Source: Citromicrobium bathyomarinum (GTDB lineage: Bacteria; Pseudomonadota; Alphaproteobacteria; Sphingomonadales; Sphingomonadaceae). Taken from it: 64,000 nt of DNA. The DNA is taken from contig CP155577.1 in the NCBI GenBank assembly GCA_001306305.2, positions 620,001-684,000 on the forward strand. Direction: 5' to 3'. A model generated the notes under the pieces. The model was not told the origin of the DNA and did not search any database. It was given only the letters and a program-made list of their open reading frames with translations. Positions 18,771 to 28,222 of the stretch are shown here, piece after piece. The translations under genes and the position numbers were made by a program. How positions within the stretch are numbered: the stretch's first letter is position 1; each line of letters starts with the position of its first letter.

Positions 18771-19307
18771 ATGGCGACGAAGAACAACACCACCAGCCTG
18801 AGCATCGCCGAGATGCGCGAATTCGCCGGGTTCAGCCCGTGCGAACAGCGCTTCATCCGCCGCAATCTAGATATCGGGCTGGGACGGTGCGATGCCTTCA
18901 AGCTCTGGGCCCGTAACGCGGGCGAGAATGTCGACATCCGCCGCCAGTACGTCGCCTATCAGGATCTGAAGGTGCTGCGCCACACGATGCCTGGCGCGGA
19001 TGCGGGCGAATCGGTCTCCCTCTTCATGGGGCAGCTCTCCCGGCTTGCCGCGTTCGATCTGGCACAGGAACGGCTCGATGGCTTCTCGCCCTTCCGCTTC
19101 CTCTACGAACGCCTGCTGGGGCCTGAAGTGCGCCCGTGGCTGCCGAGCGCGTTTTGCGCCGGCGCCGCCATGCCGCACCTGCGCCCGGCGCGCCGCAAGC
19201 TGCTGCTGCAAAGCCTCAGCGAAGCTGCCGCGACCGCGCCTGCATGGTCCTCGCGCCCGCCGAGCTTCTTCCCCGAATATGTCGATCTGGCAGACGAGGC
19301 CGCCTGA
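18771..19307 (+). CDS. hypothetical protein, 178 aa
   Basis: Not recognised. A soluble, Arg- and Leu-rich, probably all-helical protein beginning MATKNNTTSLSIAEMREF, with GAGGGG a good distance upstream of ATG 18771. The open frame continues further left but without a ribosome site. A short GC hairpin (GGCCGCC / GGCGGCC, bases 18737-18757) lies in the presumed leader. It stands alone between thiSG and the convergent porin gene. No DNA-binding or enzymatic motif was identified. Confidence 0.7.
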   Translation: MATKNNTTSLSIAEMREFAGFSPCEQRFIRRNLDIGLGRCDAFKLWARNAGENVDIRRQYVAYQDLKVLRHTMPGADAGESVSLFMGQLSRLAAFDLAQERLDGFSPFRFLYERLLGPEVRPWLPSAFCAGAAMPHLRPARRKLLLQSLSEAAATAPAWSSRPPSFFPEYVDLADEAA

Positions 19308-19344
19308 ACCGGACCACTCTTCGCGAGCGGCCCGGCACTGACGG

Positions 19345-19362
19345 CCCGATTGGCCAATCGGG
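19345..19362. repeat. perfect 18-bp palindrome abutting the porin stop codon
   Basis: CCCGATTGGCCAATCGGG reads the same on both strands and ends at the base before the porin stop codon. It has no loop and no T-run, so it is a poor terminator; it could be a protein site or cruciform. Confidence 0.6.
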
Positions 19363-21006
19363 TCAGAACGCGACCTGCGCGCCTGCCAGAATCACATTCG
19401 TATCCGCATCCTGGTTCGACCAGGTGCTGCCATCGGGGAAATTGCCCCCCGACAGGAAGTTGAGCGGGACGTAACCGTTCACGCGGATGAACTCGCCGAA
19501 CAGGTTCACGTTCGGTGCGGGGAACCACGAACCGCCCAGCACGATCTGGTTCTGCCGCCGCCACGGGGAGCCTTCCTCACCCGAAATGAACTTCGAGAAT
19601 TCGGCCGACAGCGCAAATTCGCGACGCTGCAAGGTCAGGCTCTCGGCCCCGAAACCGAAGCGGCCGCCGACCGTGAAAGCCTCGGGCTTCACTGCGTCAT
19701 AAACGCTCAGCGGGTTGGTCGGATCGGGTACGGCGGTGCCCGCCCATTCCTTCGTCGTCTTCGCATATTCGCCCATCAGCGTCAGCGGACCATAGGTGAG
19801 CTTGCCATAGGCGGCGATGCCCGGGTTGTTGTCCTGACACGGGTTGAAGTGCGTGACCGGATAGTCCTGGCAATAGGCGGTCCCGCGCTGGTAGCTGGCA
19901 CCGGCCATCAGCGCATTGCCTTCCCCGCCAAGGTCGATCGTGTAGCGCGCATCGACCGCGAAGTTGTTCGCGCGCGAAGGCACGCTGGTGCCCAGCACCG
20001 GCACATTTGCCGACCGGAACTGCGCGCCACCCTGGATGATCATCCCGCGCACATGCAGCCCGCCCGAGACGAAGCCGACCTGTCCGCCATAGGCCAGCCC
20101 TGCGAAAGCGTGCCAGTTGGTCGAATTGGTGAACGGGTTGACCGTGTCGTTGAGCCCGAAGGGCGTGTCCATCTTGCCGACCAGCGCATAGACCGGCAGC
20201 TGGTCCAGATTGCCGAACATCACCCAACCGCGGCGCAGCTGGATCTGGTTGCGCGTCAGCGCGGTGATCGTCCCCTGACCGAAGCTCTGCTCCGGATCGT
20301 AGAGCAGCTCCGCATACCCGGTGACGTTGGGCAGCAGCCGCGCGGTCAGCGCGAGGTTGGCCGAATGCAGCACCACTTCGGAGACATTGTCGCCCAGCTG
20401 GTTGGCGCTGGTCGGGTGGCGCATGAGGTAGCCGAACTTGGAGTCGACCGTCGCCCACTGGTAATTGGCAATCGCTGTGATCCCGCCAGACAGCGTGACC
20501 CGGTCGGTCAGTTCGCCCGATTGCAGCGCGGCGAGCTGGACCAGCGGCTTGGTGTTCACGTTCTCCGCATGGTCGAGCATCTGGTACGCATAGGCCGCAT
20601 TGGTGCCGACGAAGTTCTCCGACCCCGCCACCTGCATCTCACGCGGGTCGTCGGCTTCGGTGACCACATCGACCGGGCCGGCAGAGCCTGCCGTCGTCGC
20701 GACGCGCGCCGTGCCGGGTATCTCGGCTTGCGCAGCCGCCGCAGGCACCTGCGCATCGGTCGCCGCGACGACGACATCGCCCTGCGCGGTTTTCACGCCG
20801 CGCATGTCTTCAAGCTGCGCGCGCAGCTGCTCGTTTTCGCTCTGCAGCGCATCGAGCCGGTCTTCGAGCGCTTCGAGACGCTCGAGCACGGCAGAATCCT
20901 GCGCGAGCGCCGGCGTGGCCAGCGAGAAAAGCAAAATACCCCCCAGAAGGATTGCGCATCGGCGCGCACGCCCGCGTGTTGCGGTTGGGCAACTATTGGT
21001 GTTCAT
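19363..21006 (-). CDS. outer-membrane porin with N-terminal coiled coil
   Basis: 547-residue exported beta-barrel. Signal peptide ends at PALAQDS (about residue 36); then a heptad-repeat coiled coil (LERLEALEDRLDALQSENE onward, about residues 39-70), an Ala/Thr-rich linker, and a barrel of alternating strands ending in the C-terminal Phe (GAQVAF) needed for BAM-mediated assembly. The layout recalls DcaP/LbtU-type porins with a coiled-coil N terminus; substrate unknown. ATG 21006 is chosen because AAGGAT lies about 5 bases upstream; the preceding GTG would add one residue. Confidence 0.85.
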   Translation of the reverse strand: MNTNSCPTATRGRARRCAILLGGILLFSLATPALAQDSAVLERLEALEDRLDALQSENEQLRAQLEDMRGVKTAQGDVVVAATDAQVPAAAAQAEIPGTARVATTAGSAGPVDVVTEADDPREMQVAGSENFVGTNAAYAYQMLDHAENVNTKPLVQLAALQSGELTDRVTLSGGITAIANYQWATVDSKFGYLMRHPTSANQLGDNVSEVVLHSANLALTARLLPNVTGYAELLYDPEQSFGQGTITALTRNQIQLRRGWVMFGNLDQLPVYALVGKMDTPFGLNDTVNPFTNSTNWHAFAGLAYGGQVGFVSGGLHVRGMIIQGGAQFRSANVPVLGTSVPSRANNFAVDARYTIDLGGEGNALMAGASYQRGTAYCQDYPVTHFNPCQDNNPGIAAYGKLTYGPLTLMGEYAKTTKEWAGTAVPDPTNPLSVYDAVKPEAFTVGGRFGFGAESLTLQRREFALSAEFSKFISGEEGSPWRRQNQIVLGGSWFPAPNVNLFGEFIRVNGYVPLNFLSGGNFPDGSTWSNQDADTNVILAGAQVAF

Positions 21007-21009
21007 CAC

Positions 21010-21392
21010 GTATCCTTATGTCCAAGCGGCGGCACCATTCAGATTGCGAATAACGACCCCGATATCCGCGCAATCCCCGAAAAACCGCCGGTTGCGCGCG
21101 TTATCGCTCGTCTGCGCGCGTGCCAAGCCTCAGATGGCAGAGTATTCGAAAAATGTCGCAACGGCGCAACACGGACCTTCCCGCGCGACGCCAGCCGAGC
21201 GTTCTCTGGAATGCCGGTGCATGAAAACGCGCACGAAAGGGGGGCGGCCCAAGGCTCCCCCACCCTGGGTCAGATCACCGGCGTATCATCAACCTTGGGC
21301 GCCCCATGCCGAGCAGTGCCCTCAACCCGGGCCTGTCACCGCCGTGACCGTCCGAATCCCCGTCTCATCGGTGATCCGCATGGCCGCGGCCC
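21010..21392. other. intergenic region, no gene seen
   Basis: About 380 bases between the porin start and the acyl-CoA synthetase stop, both on the minus strand. It must contain the porin promoter and leader. No convincing coding frame with a ribosome site, no T-tailed hairpin and no recognised RNA were found. Confidence 0.5.
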
Positions 21393-23222
21393 TCAGCTGC
21401 GATAGAGGGCGTTCAGCCGATCGCCGTAGCGTTCCCTGATCTTGTGCCGCCGGATCTTCATGCTCGGCGTCATTTCCTCGTTCTCGATCGAGAACGGCTC
21501 GTCGGCGAAGGCGAAGCCGCGCACCTTCTCGACCACCGACAGTTCGGCATTGACCCGGTCGATCGCCTTGCGGATTTCCGCGCGAAACTCGGGCAGCTCG
21601 AGCACCTTCTTGCAGTCGAGCGACTTGTTCTGCGAATTGCACCAGTCTAGCGCCCATTCGGTATCGGGCACGATCAGTCCGACCACGTAGGGCCGCCGAT
21701 CGCCGACGACCATCGCCTGCCCGATCTCGGGCTGCAGGGTCAGCATCCCTTCGAGCTTCTGCGGCGCGACATTGTCGCCCTTGTCGTTGACGATCATGTC
21801 CTTCTTGCGGTCGGTGATGACGATCCGGCCCCGCTCGTCGAGGTGGCCGATATCGCCGGTGTGCAGCCAGCCGTCCTTCAGCGCGCGGTCGGTCTCGCCC
21901 TGGTTCTGCCAGTATCCGTGCATCACCAGTTCGCCCCGGCACAGGATTTCGCCATCCTCGGCAATCTTGACCTCGACCCCCTTCATCGGCGGGCCGACCG
22001 TGTCCATCGAGACTCCGGCGGCTGGCCTGTTGCAGCTGATCACGGGCCCCGCCTCGGTCTGACCATAGCCCTGCATCATCGGCAGGCCGAGCGCCTGGAA
22101 AAAGATCCCGACATCGGGGTTGAGCGGCGCGCCGCCCGAGACCATCGCCTTGATCCGTCCGCCGAATTTCTGGCGGATCTTGGGCCTCAAAAGCTTGCCG
22201 ACCAGCGCATCCATTGGCTTGTCGCGCAGGCGCTTCTTGCCCTTCTTGGCGGCCCGCTCCTCTATCTCCAGCGCGCGGTCCAGCAGGAAACTCGCCGCGC
22301 CGCCCTGCTTGGCGATCTGCTTCATGATCCGCGTGCGCAGCACCTCGAACAGGCGCGGCACGACGACCATGACCGTCGGGCTGGTCTCCTCGATATTGCT
22401 GGCGAGCTTCTCCAGCCCTTCGGCATAGAAGATCTGCGCGCCGACACCGATCGGCAGGAATTGCCCGCCGGTATGTTCGTAGGCGTGGCTCAGCGGGAGG
22501 AAGGAGAGGAAGCGCTCATCGTTCGACAGGTCGAAATCGTCGATCAGGATATCCGCCGCGCCCGCGACATTGCACAGGATCGCGCCATGGTGCTGCAACA
22601 CGCCGCGCGGTGCGCCGCCGGTGCCGCTGGTATAGATGATGCAGGCAGTGTCCCTGCGCCCGATCTTGGCGATCCGCGCATCGACCGCGGCGCGCGCTGC
22701 CTTCGCATCGCCCTGCGTCATCCGCTCCCACCCATGGCAGGCCAGGTTCCCGCCCTGGTATCCGCGGACGCTTTCGATCGGGATGATGTGTTCGGCAATG
22801 CCGGTCGCGAAGATCGCCGGGATCAGCGGGCCCGACAGCTTCTCGTTGGAGACGATCACCGCCCGCGCGCCCGAATTGTCGAGGATGTGGACGTGGTCGC
22901 GCTCGGTATTGGTGGTGTAGGCGGGCACCGTGATGCAGCCCGCCGCCATGATCGCGAGGTCGGAAATGCACCATTCAGGCCGGTTCTCGCTGACCAGCAT
23001 GACCCGGTCGCCGTCCCTGAGGCCGAGGCCGCGCAGGTTTTCCGCCAGCAGGCACACCTGATCGGCGGCCTCGCGCCAGCTGATGGTCTGCCACTCGCCC
23101 GCGACCTTGCGCCCGAGGAAGGGCTTGTCGCCGCCCGCGTCGGCGCGTTCCAGGAACAATGAGACGAGGTTGCTCGCCCGTTCGATCTCTTCAAGCTGCG
23201 TCAAAGCCGCACCGTCTCCCAA
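21393..23222 (-). CDS. long-chain fatty acyl-CoA synthetase (AMP-forming)
   Basis: ANL-superfamily ligase activating fatty acids to acyl-CoA through acyl-AMP, 609 residues (FadD15-like bacterial/eukaryotic-type ACSL). Motifs in order: the P-loop IIYTSGTGGAPRGV, FLPLSHAYEHTGGQ, MVSGGAPLNP, GYGQTEAGPVISCNRP, HTGDIGHLDERGRIVITDRKKD, and the C-terminal Lys of TPSMKIRRHKI that completes adenylation. No membrane segment is evident. Start MGDGAALTQLEEIERA is the only ATG before the conserved region. It stands apart from its neighbours by more than 70 bases on each side. Confidence 0.95.
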   Translation of the reverse strand: MGDGAALTQLEEIERASNLVSLFLERADAGGDKPFLGRKVAGEWQTISWREAADQVCLLAENLRGLGLRDGDRVMLVSENRPEWCISDLAIMAAGCITVPAYTTNTERDHVHILDNSGARAVIVSNEKLSGPLIPAIFATGIAEHIIPIESVRGYQGGNLACHGWERMTQGDAKAARAAVDARIAKIGRRDTACIIYTSGTGGAPRGVLQHHGAILCNVAGAADILIDDFDLSNDERFLSFLPLSHAYEHTGGQFLPIGVGAQIFYAEGLEKLASNIEETSPTVMVVVPRLFEVLRTRIMKQIAKQGGAASFLLDRALEIEERAAKKGKKRLRDKPMDALVGKLLRPKIRQKFGGRIKAMVSGGAPLNPDVGIFFQALGLPMMQGYGQTEAGPVISCNRPAAGVSMDTVGPPMKGVEVKIAEDGEILCRGELVMHGYWQNQGETDRALKDGWLHTGDIGHLDERGRIVITDRKKDMIVNDKGDNVAPQKLEGMLTLQPEIGQAMVVGDRRPYVVGLIVPDTEWALDWCNSQNKSLDCKKVLELPEFRAEIRKAIDRVNAELSVVEKVRGFAFADEPFSIENEEMTPSMKIRRHKIRERYGDRLNALYRS

Positions 23223-23298
23223 GTTTCGTTATTTTTATAACTATGTGCGGCGATCTAGGCTCCCGGCAGGATTACGGCAAGCGCGGGGGCCGATGCCC

Positions 23299-25026
23299 TC
23301 AGGGCAGTTCCAGCTGCCCTTCGAGCCGCGGATCGCGCGCCGAGACCCAGCGATCGCCCTCTCGCACCACGATCCCTGCCTTCACCGGCGCGGGGCGAAT
23401 GGTCAGCATGGTGTGGCCGAGCGAGCGGAAGGCGTCCTGGCTGTCCGCCAGCCAGGTGCCTTCTTCCAGCAGAACGCTGTCGCCGAACGCCATGACGAAG
23501 GGCAGGCCCAGCGCGTCTTCGGGAGCCAGCCCGAAATCGATCACGCCGATGATGCTGCGCGCGGTCTGCACGGGGATCGTGCTGCCGCCCGCCGCGCCGA
23601 CCGCCATGAAGGGTCGCCCTTCCGGATCGTACACCACCACCGGCGACATCGAGCTGCGCGGACGCTTGCCGCCCTCCACCCGGTTGGCGACAGGCTTCCC
23701 GTCGACCGTGGGCGAGCGGCTGAAATCGGTCAGTTCGTTGTTGAGATAGAACCCATCGACCATCAGCCCCGATCCGAAGGCGCTTTCGATGGTCGAGGTA
23801 TAGCTGATCATCGTGCCTGCATCGTCGACCACCGCGATATGCGAGGTGCCGCGCTCCTCGGGCTCGTCGCCATCGGCCAGCGCGAGGTCCGCGCCTTCGG
23901 GCGTGCCGGGCTTCACTTCGGCCAGAGTACTGCCGGGCAGGATCAGCGCGCCTCGGCGGGCGAGGTAATCGGGTGCGATCAGTCCGGCGGCGGGGACGGG
24001 CACGAAGTCGCTGTCCGCGAGGTAGAGCTCGCGGTCGGCATAGGCGAGCCGCTGGGATTCGAGGAACAGGTGCCAGGTCACCGGATTGCGCGGGCCGAGC
24101 GCGTCAAGATCGAACCGCTCCAGCTGGCCGAGGATCTGCATCACCGCGATCCCGCCCGAGGTCGGCGGCCCCATCGCGCAGATGCGATAGGCGCGGTAGC
24201 GGGTGCACAGCGGCGCGCGCTCCTTCGCGACATAGCCTTCGATATCCTGCACGGTCATCGCCCCGCTGCGCGGTGTGTCGTCGGCGACCGTCTTCGCGAT
24301 CCGCTCGGCAAGATCGCCGTCGTAGAACGCATCGGGCCCGGTCTGCGCGATTTTCTCGAGCGCGCGGGCCAGCGCCGGGTTGGTCAGCGTGGCGCCGATC
24401 GCGACCGGCGCGCCTGCCGGATCGTAGTACAGCGCCTTGCCCTGATGGCTGCGCGCACCGGTATCGGCGCTGTCGGACAGCGACTTGTTGAGCCGCGGAT
24501 TGACGCGGAAGCCGTCGCGCGCAAGCGCGATCGCGGGTTCGAACAGCTCCGCCCAAGGCAGCTTGCCGTGCTCTGCATGGGCCTTCGCGGCGAGCGCGAG
24601 GTTGCCCGGGACGCCGACGCTCAGCCCGCTGCGCACCGAATCGCGGAACGGCGGCACCTTGCCGTCCTTGTCGAGGAACCAGTCCGGCGTCGCCCCTGCG
24701 GGTGCGGTTTCGCGCCCGTCATAGGTCGTGACCGTGCCATCGGCATCGCCCAGCACCATGAAGCCGCCGCCGCCGATGCCGGAGCTTTGCGGCTCGACCA
24801 CGGTCAGCGCGAGCATTACCGCGATTGCCGCGTCGGTCGCGGTGCCACCCCGGCGCAGCATTTCGTCGCCCGCTGCCTGCGCGCGCGGATCGGCGGCGCT
24901 GACTGCACCGTGCATTGTCTGCGGCGCGGCGCTTTCGACTGGCGTGGCGGGCGCAGTCGCGCAGCCTGCGAGCGAGAGGGCGGCAAGGATACCCGCGAGC
25001 GGGCCGGTGAAAGTTCTGGCGAGCAT
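23299..25026 (-). CDS. ggt: gamma-glutamyltransferase family lipoprotein
   Basis: N-terminal-nucleophile hydrolase that cleaves gamma-glutamyl bonds of glutathione in the periplasm. A lipoprotein signal (ALSLAGCATA, Cys about residue 22) begins the protein; the catalytic Thr that becomes the new N terminus after self-cleavage is in EERGTSHIAVVDD. Other GGT marks are SGIGGGGFMVL, GPPTSGGIAVMQILGQLE, SYTSTIESAFGSG and RPRSSMSPVVV. 575 residues from ATG 25026. A TTG twelve bases upstream is possible but less likely. It follows pyrD after eight bases. Confidence 0.92.
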   Translation of the reverse strand: MLARTFTGPLAGILAALSLAGCATAPATPVESAAPQTMHGAVSAADPRAQAAGDEMLRRGGTATDAAIAVMLALTVVEPQSSGIGGGGFMVLGDADGTVTTYDGRETAPAGATPDWFLDKDGKVPPFRDSVRSGLSVGVPGNLALAAKAHAEHGKLPWAELFEPAIALARDGFRVNPRLNKSLSDSADTGARSHQGKALYYDPAGAPVAIGATLTNPALARALEKIAQTGPDAFYDGDLAERIAKTVADDTPRSGAMTVQDIEGYVAKERAPLCTRYRAYRICAMGPPTSGGIAVMQILGQLERFDLDALGPRNPVTWHLFLESQRLAYADRELYLADSDFVPVPAAGLIAPDYLARRGALILPGSTLAEVKPGTPEGADLALADGDEPEERGTSHIAVVDDAGTMISYTSTIESAFGSGLMVDGFYLNNELTDFSRSPTVDGKPVANRVEGGKRPRSSMSPVVVYDPEGRPFMAVGAAGGSTIPVQTARSIIGVIDFGLAPEDALGLPFVMAFGDSVLLEEGTWLADSQDAFRSLGHTMLTIRPAPVKAGIVVREGDRWVSARDPRLEGQLELP

Positions 25027-25034
25027 GGCGATCC

Positions 25035-26069
25035 TCAAGCTTGCGATCCGATGGCGTCCTCAATCGACGCAAAGCCTTCCGCCCGCAACCTTTGCGACAG
25101 GCCCTTCGCGATCCGGCGGCCGAGCATCGGCCCGTGATAGACCATCGCGGAATAGAGCTGCACCAGGCTCGCGCCCGCGACGATTCGCTCCCACGCGGCG
25201 TCGGCGCTGTCGATCCCGCCGGCAGCGATCAGCGGAATCTGGCCCCCGGTCGCTTTGCGGAAATCCTTGAGCCGCTGGAGCGCGAGCGGCGCGAGTGGCG
25301 CGCCCGAAAGGCCGCCGGCCTCGTCGGCATGGGACGATTTCAGATCGGGCCGCGCGAGCGTGGTGTTCGAGATAATCAGCGCGGCAAGCGGGCTGTCCAG
25401 CGCGACCTTCGCGATCGCGTCGATCTCGCTTGGCTCCAGATCGGGCGCGAGTTTCAGGAAGACCGGGGTTGCCCGCTCTCCGCGTGCCTCGAACACGCCA
25501 TCGAGCAGGTGCTTGAGCGCGTCGCCCGTCTGCAGGTCGCGCAGGCCCGGTGTGTTCGGGCTCGAAATGTTGATCGTCAGATAGCTGGCGAGCGGGGCCA
25601 TCAGCTCGGTCATCAGCGCGTAATCGGCGATGCGATCGTCGCTGTCCTTGTTGGCGCCGATGTTGATCCCGACGATCCCCGGTCTGCCCGCACGCTTGCG
25701 AAGACGCCTGTGCGCGGCCTCGGCCCCGCCATTGTTGAAGCCCATGCGGTTGATGACTGCACGATCCTCCGCCAGCCGGAACAGGCGCGGCTTCGGATTG
25801 CCCGCCTGCGGCAGCGGGGTGATCGTGCCGACCTCGACGAAGCCGAAGCCCAGCCCCAGCAGCGCGTCGGGCACTTCGGCATCCTTGTCGTACCCCGGCG
25901 CGACGCCGACCGGGCTGGGGAAGGTGACCCCACCGATGGTCACGCCGAGCGCCGGATCGTGGCGTGGCGGGTGGCCTGTCGGCACGCGCTTGAGCCCGGC
26001 AAGCGACAGGCGGTGCGCGCGTTCGGGGTCGAGCGTGAAGAGCAGCGGGCGAGCAAGCGGAAACAGCAT
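25035..26069 (-). CDS. pyrD: dihydroorotate dehydrogenase (quinone), class 2
   Basis: Membrane-associated flavoenzyme oxidising dihydroorotate to orotate with quinone in pyrimidine synthesis. Class 2 marks: N-terminal amphipathic helix (LARPLLFTLDPERAHRLSL) for membrane and quinone contact, EVGTITPLPQAGNPKPRLFR, NRMGFNNGGAE, the catalytic-Ser segment NISSPNTPGLRDLQ, ISNTTLARP and AAGGIDSADAAWERI. 344 residues from ATG 26069, where MLFPLARPLLF matches the class 2 start; ATG 26093 would add eight residues. The ggt gene follows at once. Confidence 0.96.
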   Translation of the reverse strand: MLFPLARPLLFTLDPERAHRLSLAGLKRVPTGHPPRHDPALGVTIGGVTFPSPVGVAPGYDKDAEVPDALLGLGFGFVEVGTITPLPQAGNPKPRLFRLAEDRAVINRMGFNNGGAEAAHRRLRKRAGRPGIVGINIGANKDSDDRIADYALMTELMAPLASYLTINISSPNTPGLRDLQTGDALKHLLDGVFEARGERATPVFLKLAPDLEPSEIDAIAKVALDSPLAALIISNTTLARPDLKSSHADEAGGLSGAPLAPLALQRLKDFRKATGGQIPLIAAGGIDSADAAWERIVAGASLVQLYSAMVYHGPMLGRRIAKGLSQRLRAEGFASIEDAIGSQA

Positions 26070-26186
26070 CGCGCTATGCCCTATGCTGGCCATCGCGAGG
26101 TGTCGACTGTCGTTTGCACCGCCCTATCATTGCCGCGCTGCCTGGGGCAGGGTGGCCAAAACATGCAATTCTTGGGGAGACGCCGC

Positions 26187-28037
26187 ATGACCACCACCCG
26201 CATTCCGGGCCAGACCGCCATCGTGCTGCTTGCGAGCCTGGGGCTCGCCGCTTGCGCCACCACGCAGACCGAGACCAGCACCGCGCCGGTCGCGAGCGCG
26301 GAGGCACCCGCCGCGCAGGTTCCGGCGGATATCGACACTTTGTTCGACCGGTACGACGCGGCTCAGCTGGAAATGTCGCCGCTGACCAAGGCCTATCGCG
26401 GGATTCGCGACGAGGATTACGGCACCTGGGGCGATTTCTCCGATCAGGCGGAGGTGCGCGAACAGGCGCTGTTGCAGGACACTGCGGCGGCCATGCGGGA
26501 GGGCTACGATGTCTCCGCGCTCTCGCCGCAGGATGCGCTGTCCTACCGCCTGTTCGACGCGATGGCGAAGCGCTCCGCCTCGCTCTTCCCGTACCGCGAC
26601 TACGGCTACATCTTCGACCAGATGAGCGGCGCGCAGAGCCAGTTGCCCGCCTTCCTGATCAACATCCACGCGGTGCAGAACGCCGATCAGGCGACCGACT
26701 ATATCTCGCGGATCGATGGGCTGGGCGATGTGATCGACACGCTGACCGCCCAGTCGCGCGAGCGGGCCGATGCGGGCGTGATGCCGCCCGACTGGGTCTA
26801 TCCCTATGTCATCTCGGATGTTCGCAACCTGCTCGACGCGGGTGAAAACAGCGCGGTGCTGGAGGATTTCCGGGGGAAGGTCGAAGCGCTCGACCTGTCT
26901 GCCGCAGATACCGCCGCGCTCGAAGCGGCGGCGACCAAGGCGTGGAACGCCAGCGCGGTGCCCGCCTACCAGCGCCTGCTCGCCGAGATGGAGCGGCAGC
27001 AGGGCATCGCGCCAACCGATGACGGGATCTGGCGCCTTCCCGAGGGTGAGGCGTACTACGCCGCACTGCTCAAGAATTACACCACGACCGATCTCACCGC
27101 CGACCAGATCCACCGGATCGGGCTGGAGAATGTCGCGCGCATTCACGATGAGATGCGCCAGATCATGGACCAGGTCGGGTTCGCAGGCACGCTGCAGGAA
27201 TTCTTCGAATTCACCCGCACCGACGACCGCTTCTATTACGACACGCGCGAGGCCTATCTGGCCGATGCGCAGGCGCGGCTCGATGCGATGGAAGCCAAGC
27301 TGCCCGAGTTCTTCGCAACGCTCCCCAAGGCGCCGCTGCAGGTCAAGCCGGTCGAGGCGTTTCGCGAAAAGAGCGCAGGGAAAGCCTTCTACCAGAGCCC
27401 CGCACCCGACGGCTCGCGCCCCGGCACCTATTACGTGAACCTCTATAACCTGAAGGACATGAGCAAGAACGAGCTCGAAGCGCTCGCCTATCATGAAGGC
27501 CTGCCCGGCCATCACCTCCAGCGCACGATCCAGACCGAGCTGGGCGACGTGCCGCCCTTCCGCCGCTTCGGCGGGGTGACCGCCTATACCGAAGGCTGGG
27601 GCCTCTATTCGGAGGAGCTGGGCAAGGACATGGGCTTCTACACCGATCCCTATGCCGATTTCGGGCGGCTGCAGATGGAATTGTGGCGCGCGTGCCGGCT
27701 GGTGGTCGACACCGGCATCCATTCCAAGCGCTGGAGCCGCGAGCAGGCGATCCAGTACCTCAAGGACAACACGCCCAACCCGGATGGCGACATCCGCAAA
27801 GCGATCGAGCGCTATGTCGTCTATCCCGGCCAGGCGACCGCCTACATGATCGGCAAATTGAAGATCATGGAACTGCGCGAACAGGCACGCGCCGAGCTGG
27901 GAGAGGATTTCGACATCCGCGAATTCCACGATGCGGTGCTGCTGCCCGGGCCCGTGCCGCTCGATATTCTGGAGGAGAATGTCGAGGCGTGGGTTGCTGC
28001 GCGCAGCGCCGGTGCCGCCGTGGCTTCGGTGCAATAG
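26187..28037 (+). CDS. DUF885 zinc-metallopeptidase-like lipoprotein
   Basis: 616-residue DUF885 family protein, probably a periplasmic peptidase. The signal peptide ends in a lipobox (SLGLAACATT, Cys about residue 22). The putative zinc site is YHEGLPGHHLQ in the C-terminal third, with GVTAYTEGWGLYSEELG supplying a further Glu ligand candidate. ATG 26187 has GGGGAGA seven bases upstream. DUF885 proteins are widespread and mostly uncharacterised. Divergent from pyrD. A small hairpin beyond its end may be the terminator. Confidence 0.87.
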   Translation: MTTTRIPGQTAIVLLASLGLAACATTQTETSTAPVASAEAPAAQVPADIDTLFDRYDAAQLEMSPLTKAYRGIRDEDYGTWGDFSDQAEVREQALLQDTAAAMREGYDVSALSPQDALSYRLFDAMAKRSASLFPYRDYGYIFDQMSGAQSQLPAFLINIHAVQNADQATDYISRIDGLGDVIDTLTAQSRERADAGVMPPDWVYPYVISDVRNLLDAGENSAVLEDFRGKVEALDLSAADTAALEAAATKAWNASAVPAYQRLLAEMERQQGIAPTDDGIWRLPEGEAYYAALLKNYTTTDLTADQIHRIGLENVARIHDEMRQIMDQVGFAGTLQEFFEFTRTDDRFYYDTREAYLADAQARLDAMEAKLPEFFATLPKAPLQVKPVEAFREKSAGKAFYQSPAPDGSRPGTYYVNLYNLKDMSKNELEALAYHEGLPGHHLQRTIQTELGDVPPFRRFGGVTAYTEGWGLYSEELGKDMGFYTDPYADFGRLQMELWRACRLVVDTGIHSKRWSREQAIQYLKDNTPNPDGDIRKAIERYVVYPGQATAYMIGKLKIMELREQARAELGEDFDIREFHDAVLLPGPVPLDILEENVEAWVAARSAGAAVASVQ

Positions 28038-28163
28038 GCTGAGCCTTTCCGAGCGCGACCAGCGCGAGGCAAGGGCGACAGCCCGTCCGGACCTGCTCCG
28101 GAGCGAAGCGGAGGAAATAGCAGGGAGGATGCTCGCCCGGATGGGCGAGCGAAAAGCTAAGAA

Positions 28164-28188
28164 CGACTCGCAAGAGTCGGGTTTTGGT
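28164..28188 (+). terminator. small hairpin, possible terminator of the DUF885 gene
   Basis: CGACTC / GAGTCG stem with a GCAA tetraloop (28164-28179) followed by GGTTTTGG. The stem is short and the T-run weak; it lies between the DUF885 stop and the suf operator. Confidence 0.4.
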
Positions 28189-28193
28189 TGAAA

Positions 28194-28212
28194 TCGGACT
28201 GATTTAGTCCGA
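28194..28212. promoter_or_regulatory. inverted repeat, likely operator of the suf operon
   Basis: Perfect TCGGACT-N5-AGTCCGA, ending ten bases before the ATG of the Rrf2 regulator gene. Its place and symmetry fit a dimeric Rrf2 regulator acting on its own operon. The match to a known consensus was not tested. Confidence 0.6.
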
Positions 28213-28222
28213 ATTGGCTGGC

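Noticed and set aside
19849-25137. Very long open frames on the plus strand opposite the porin, acyl-CoA synthetase and ggt genes (over 400 residues each)
   Set aside because: High-GC genes leave the opposite strand free of stops. These frames are Arg/Asp/Gly/Ala-rich, have no motifs and lie wholly over well-recognised genes.
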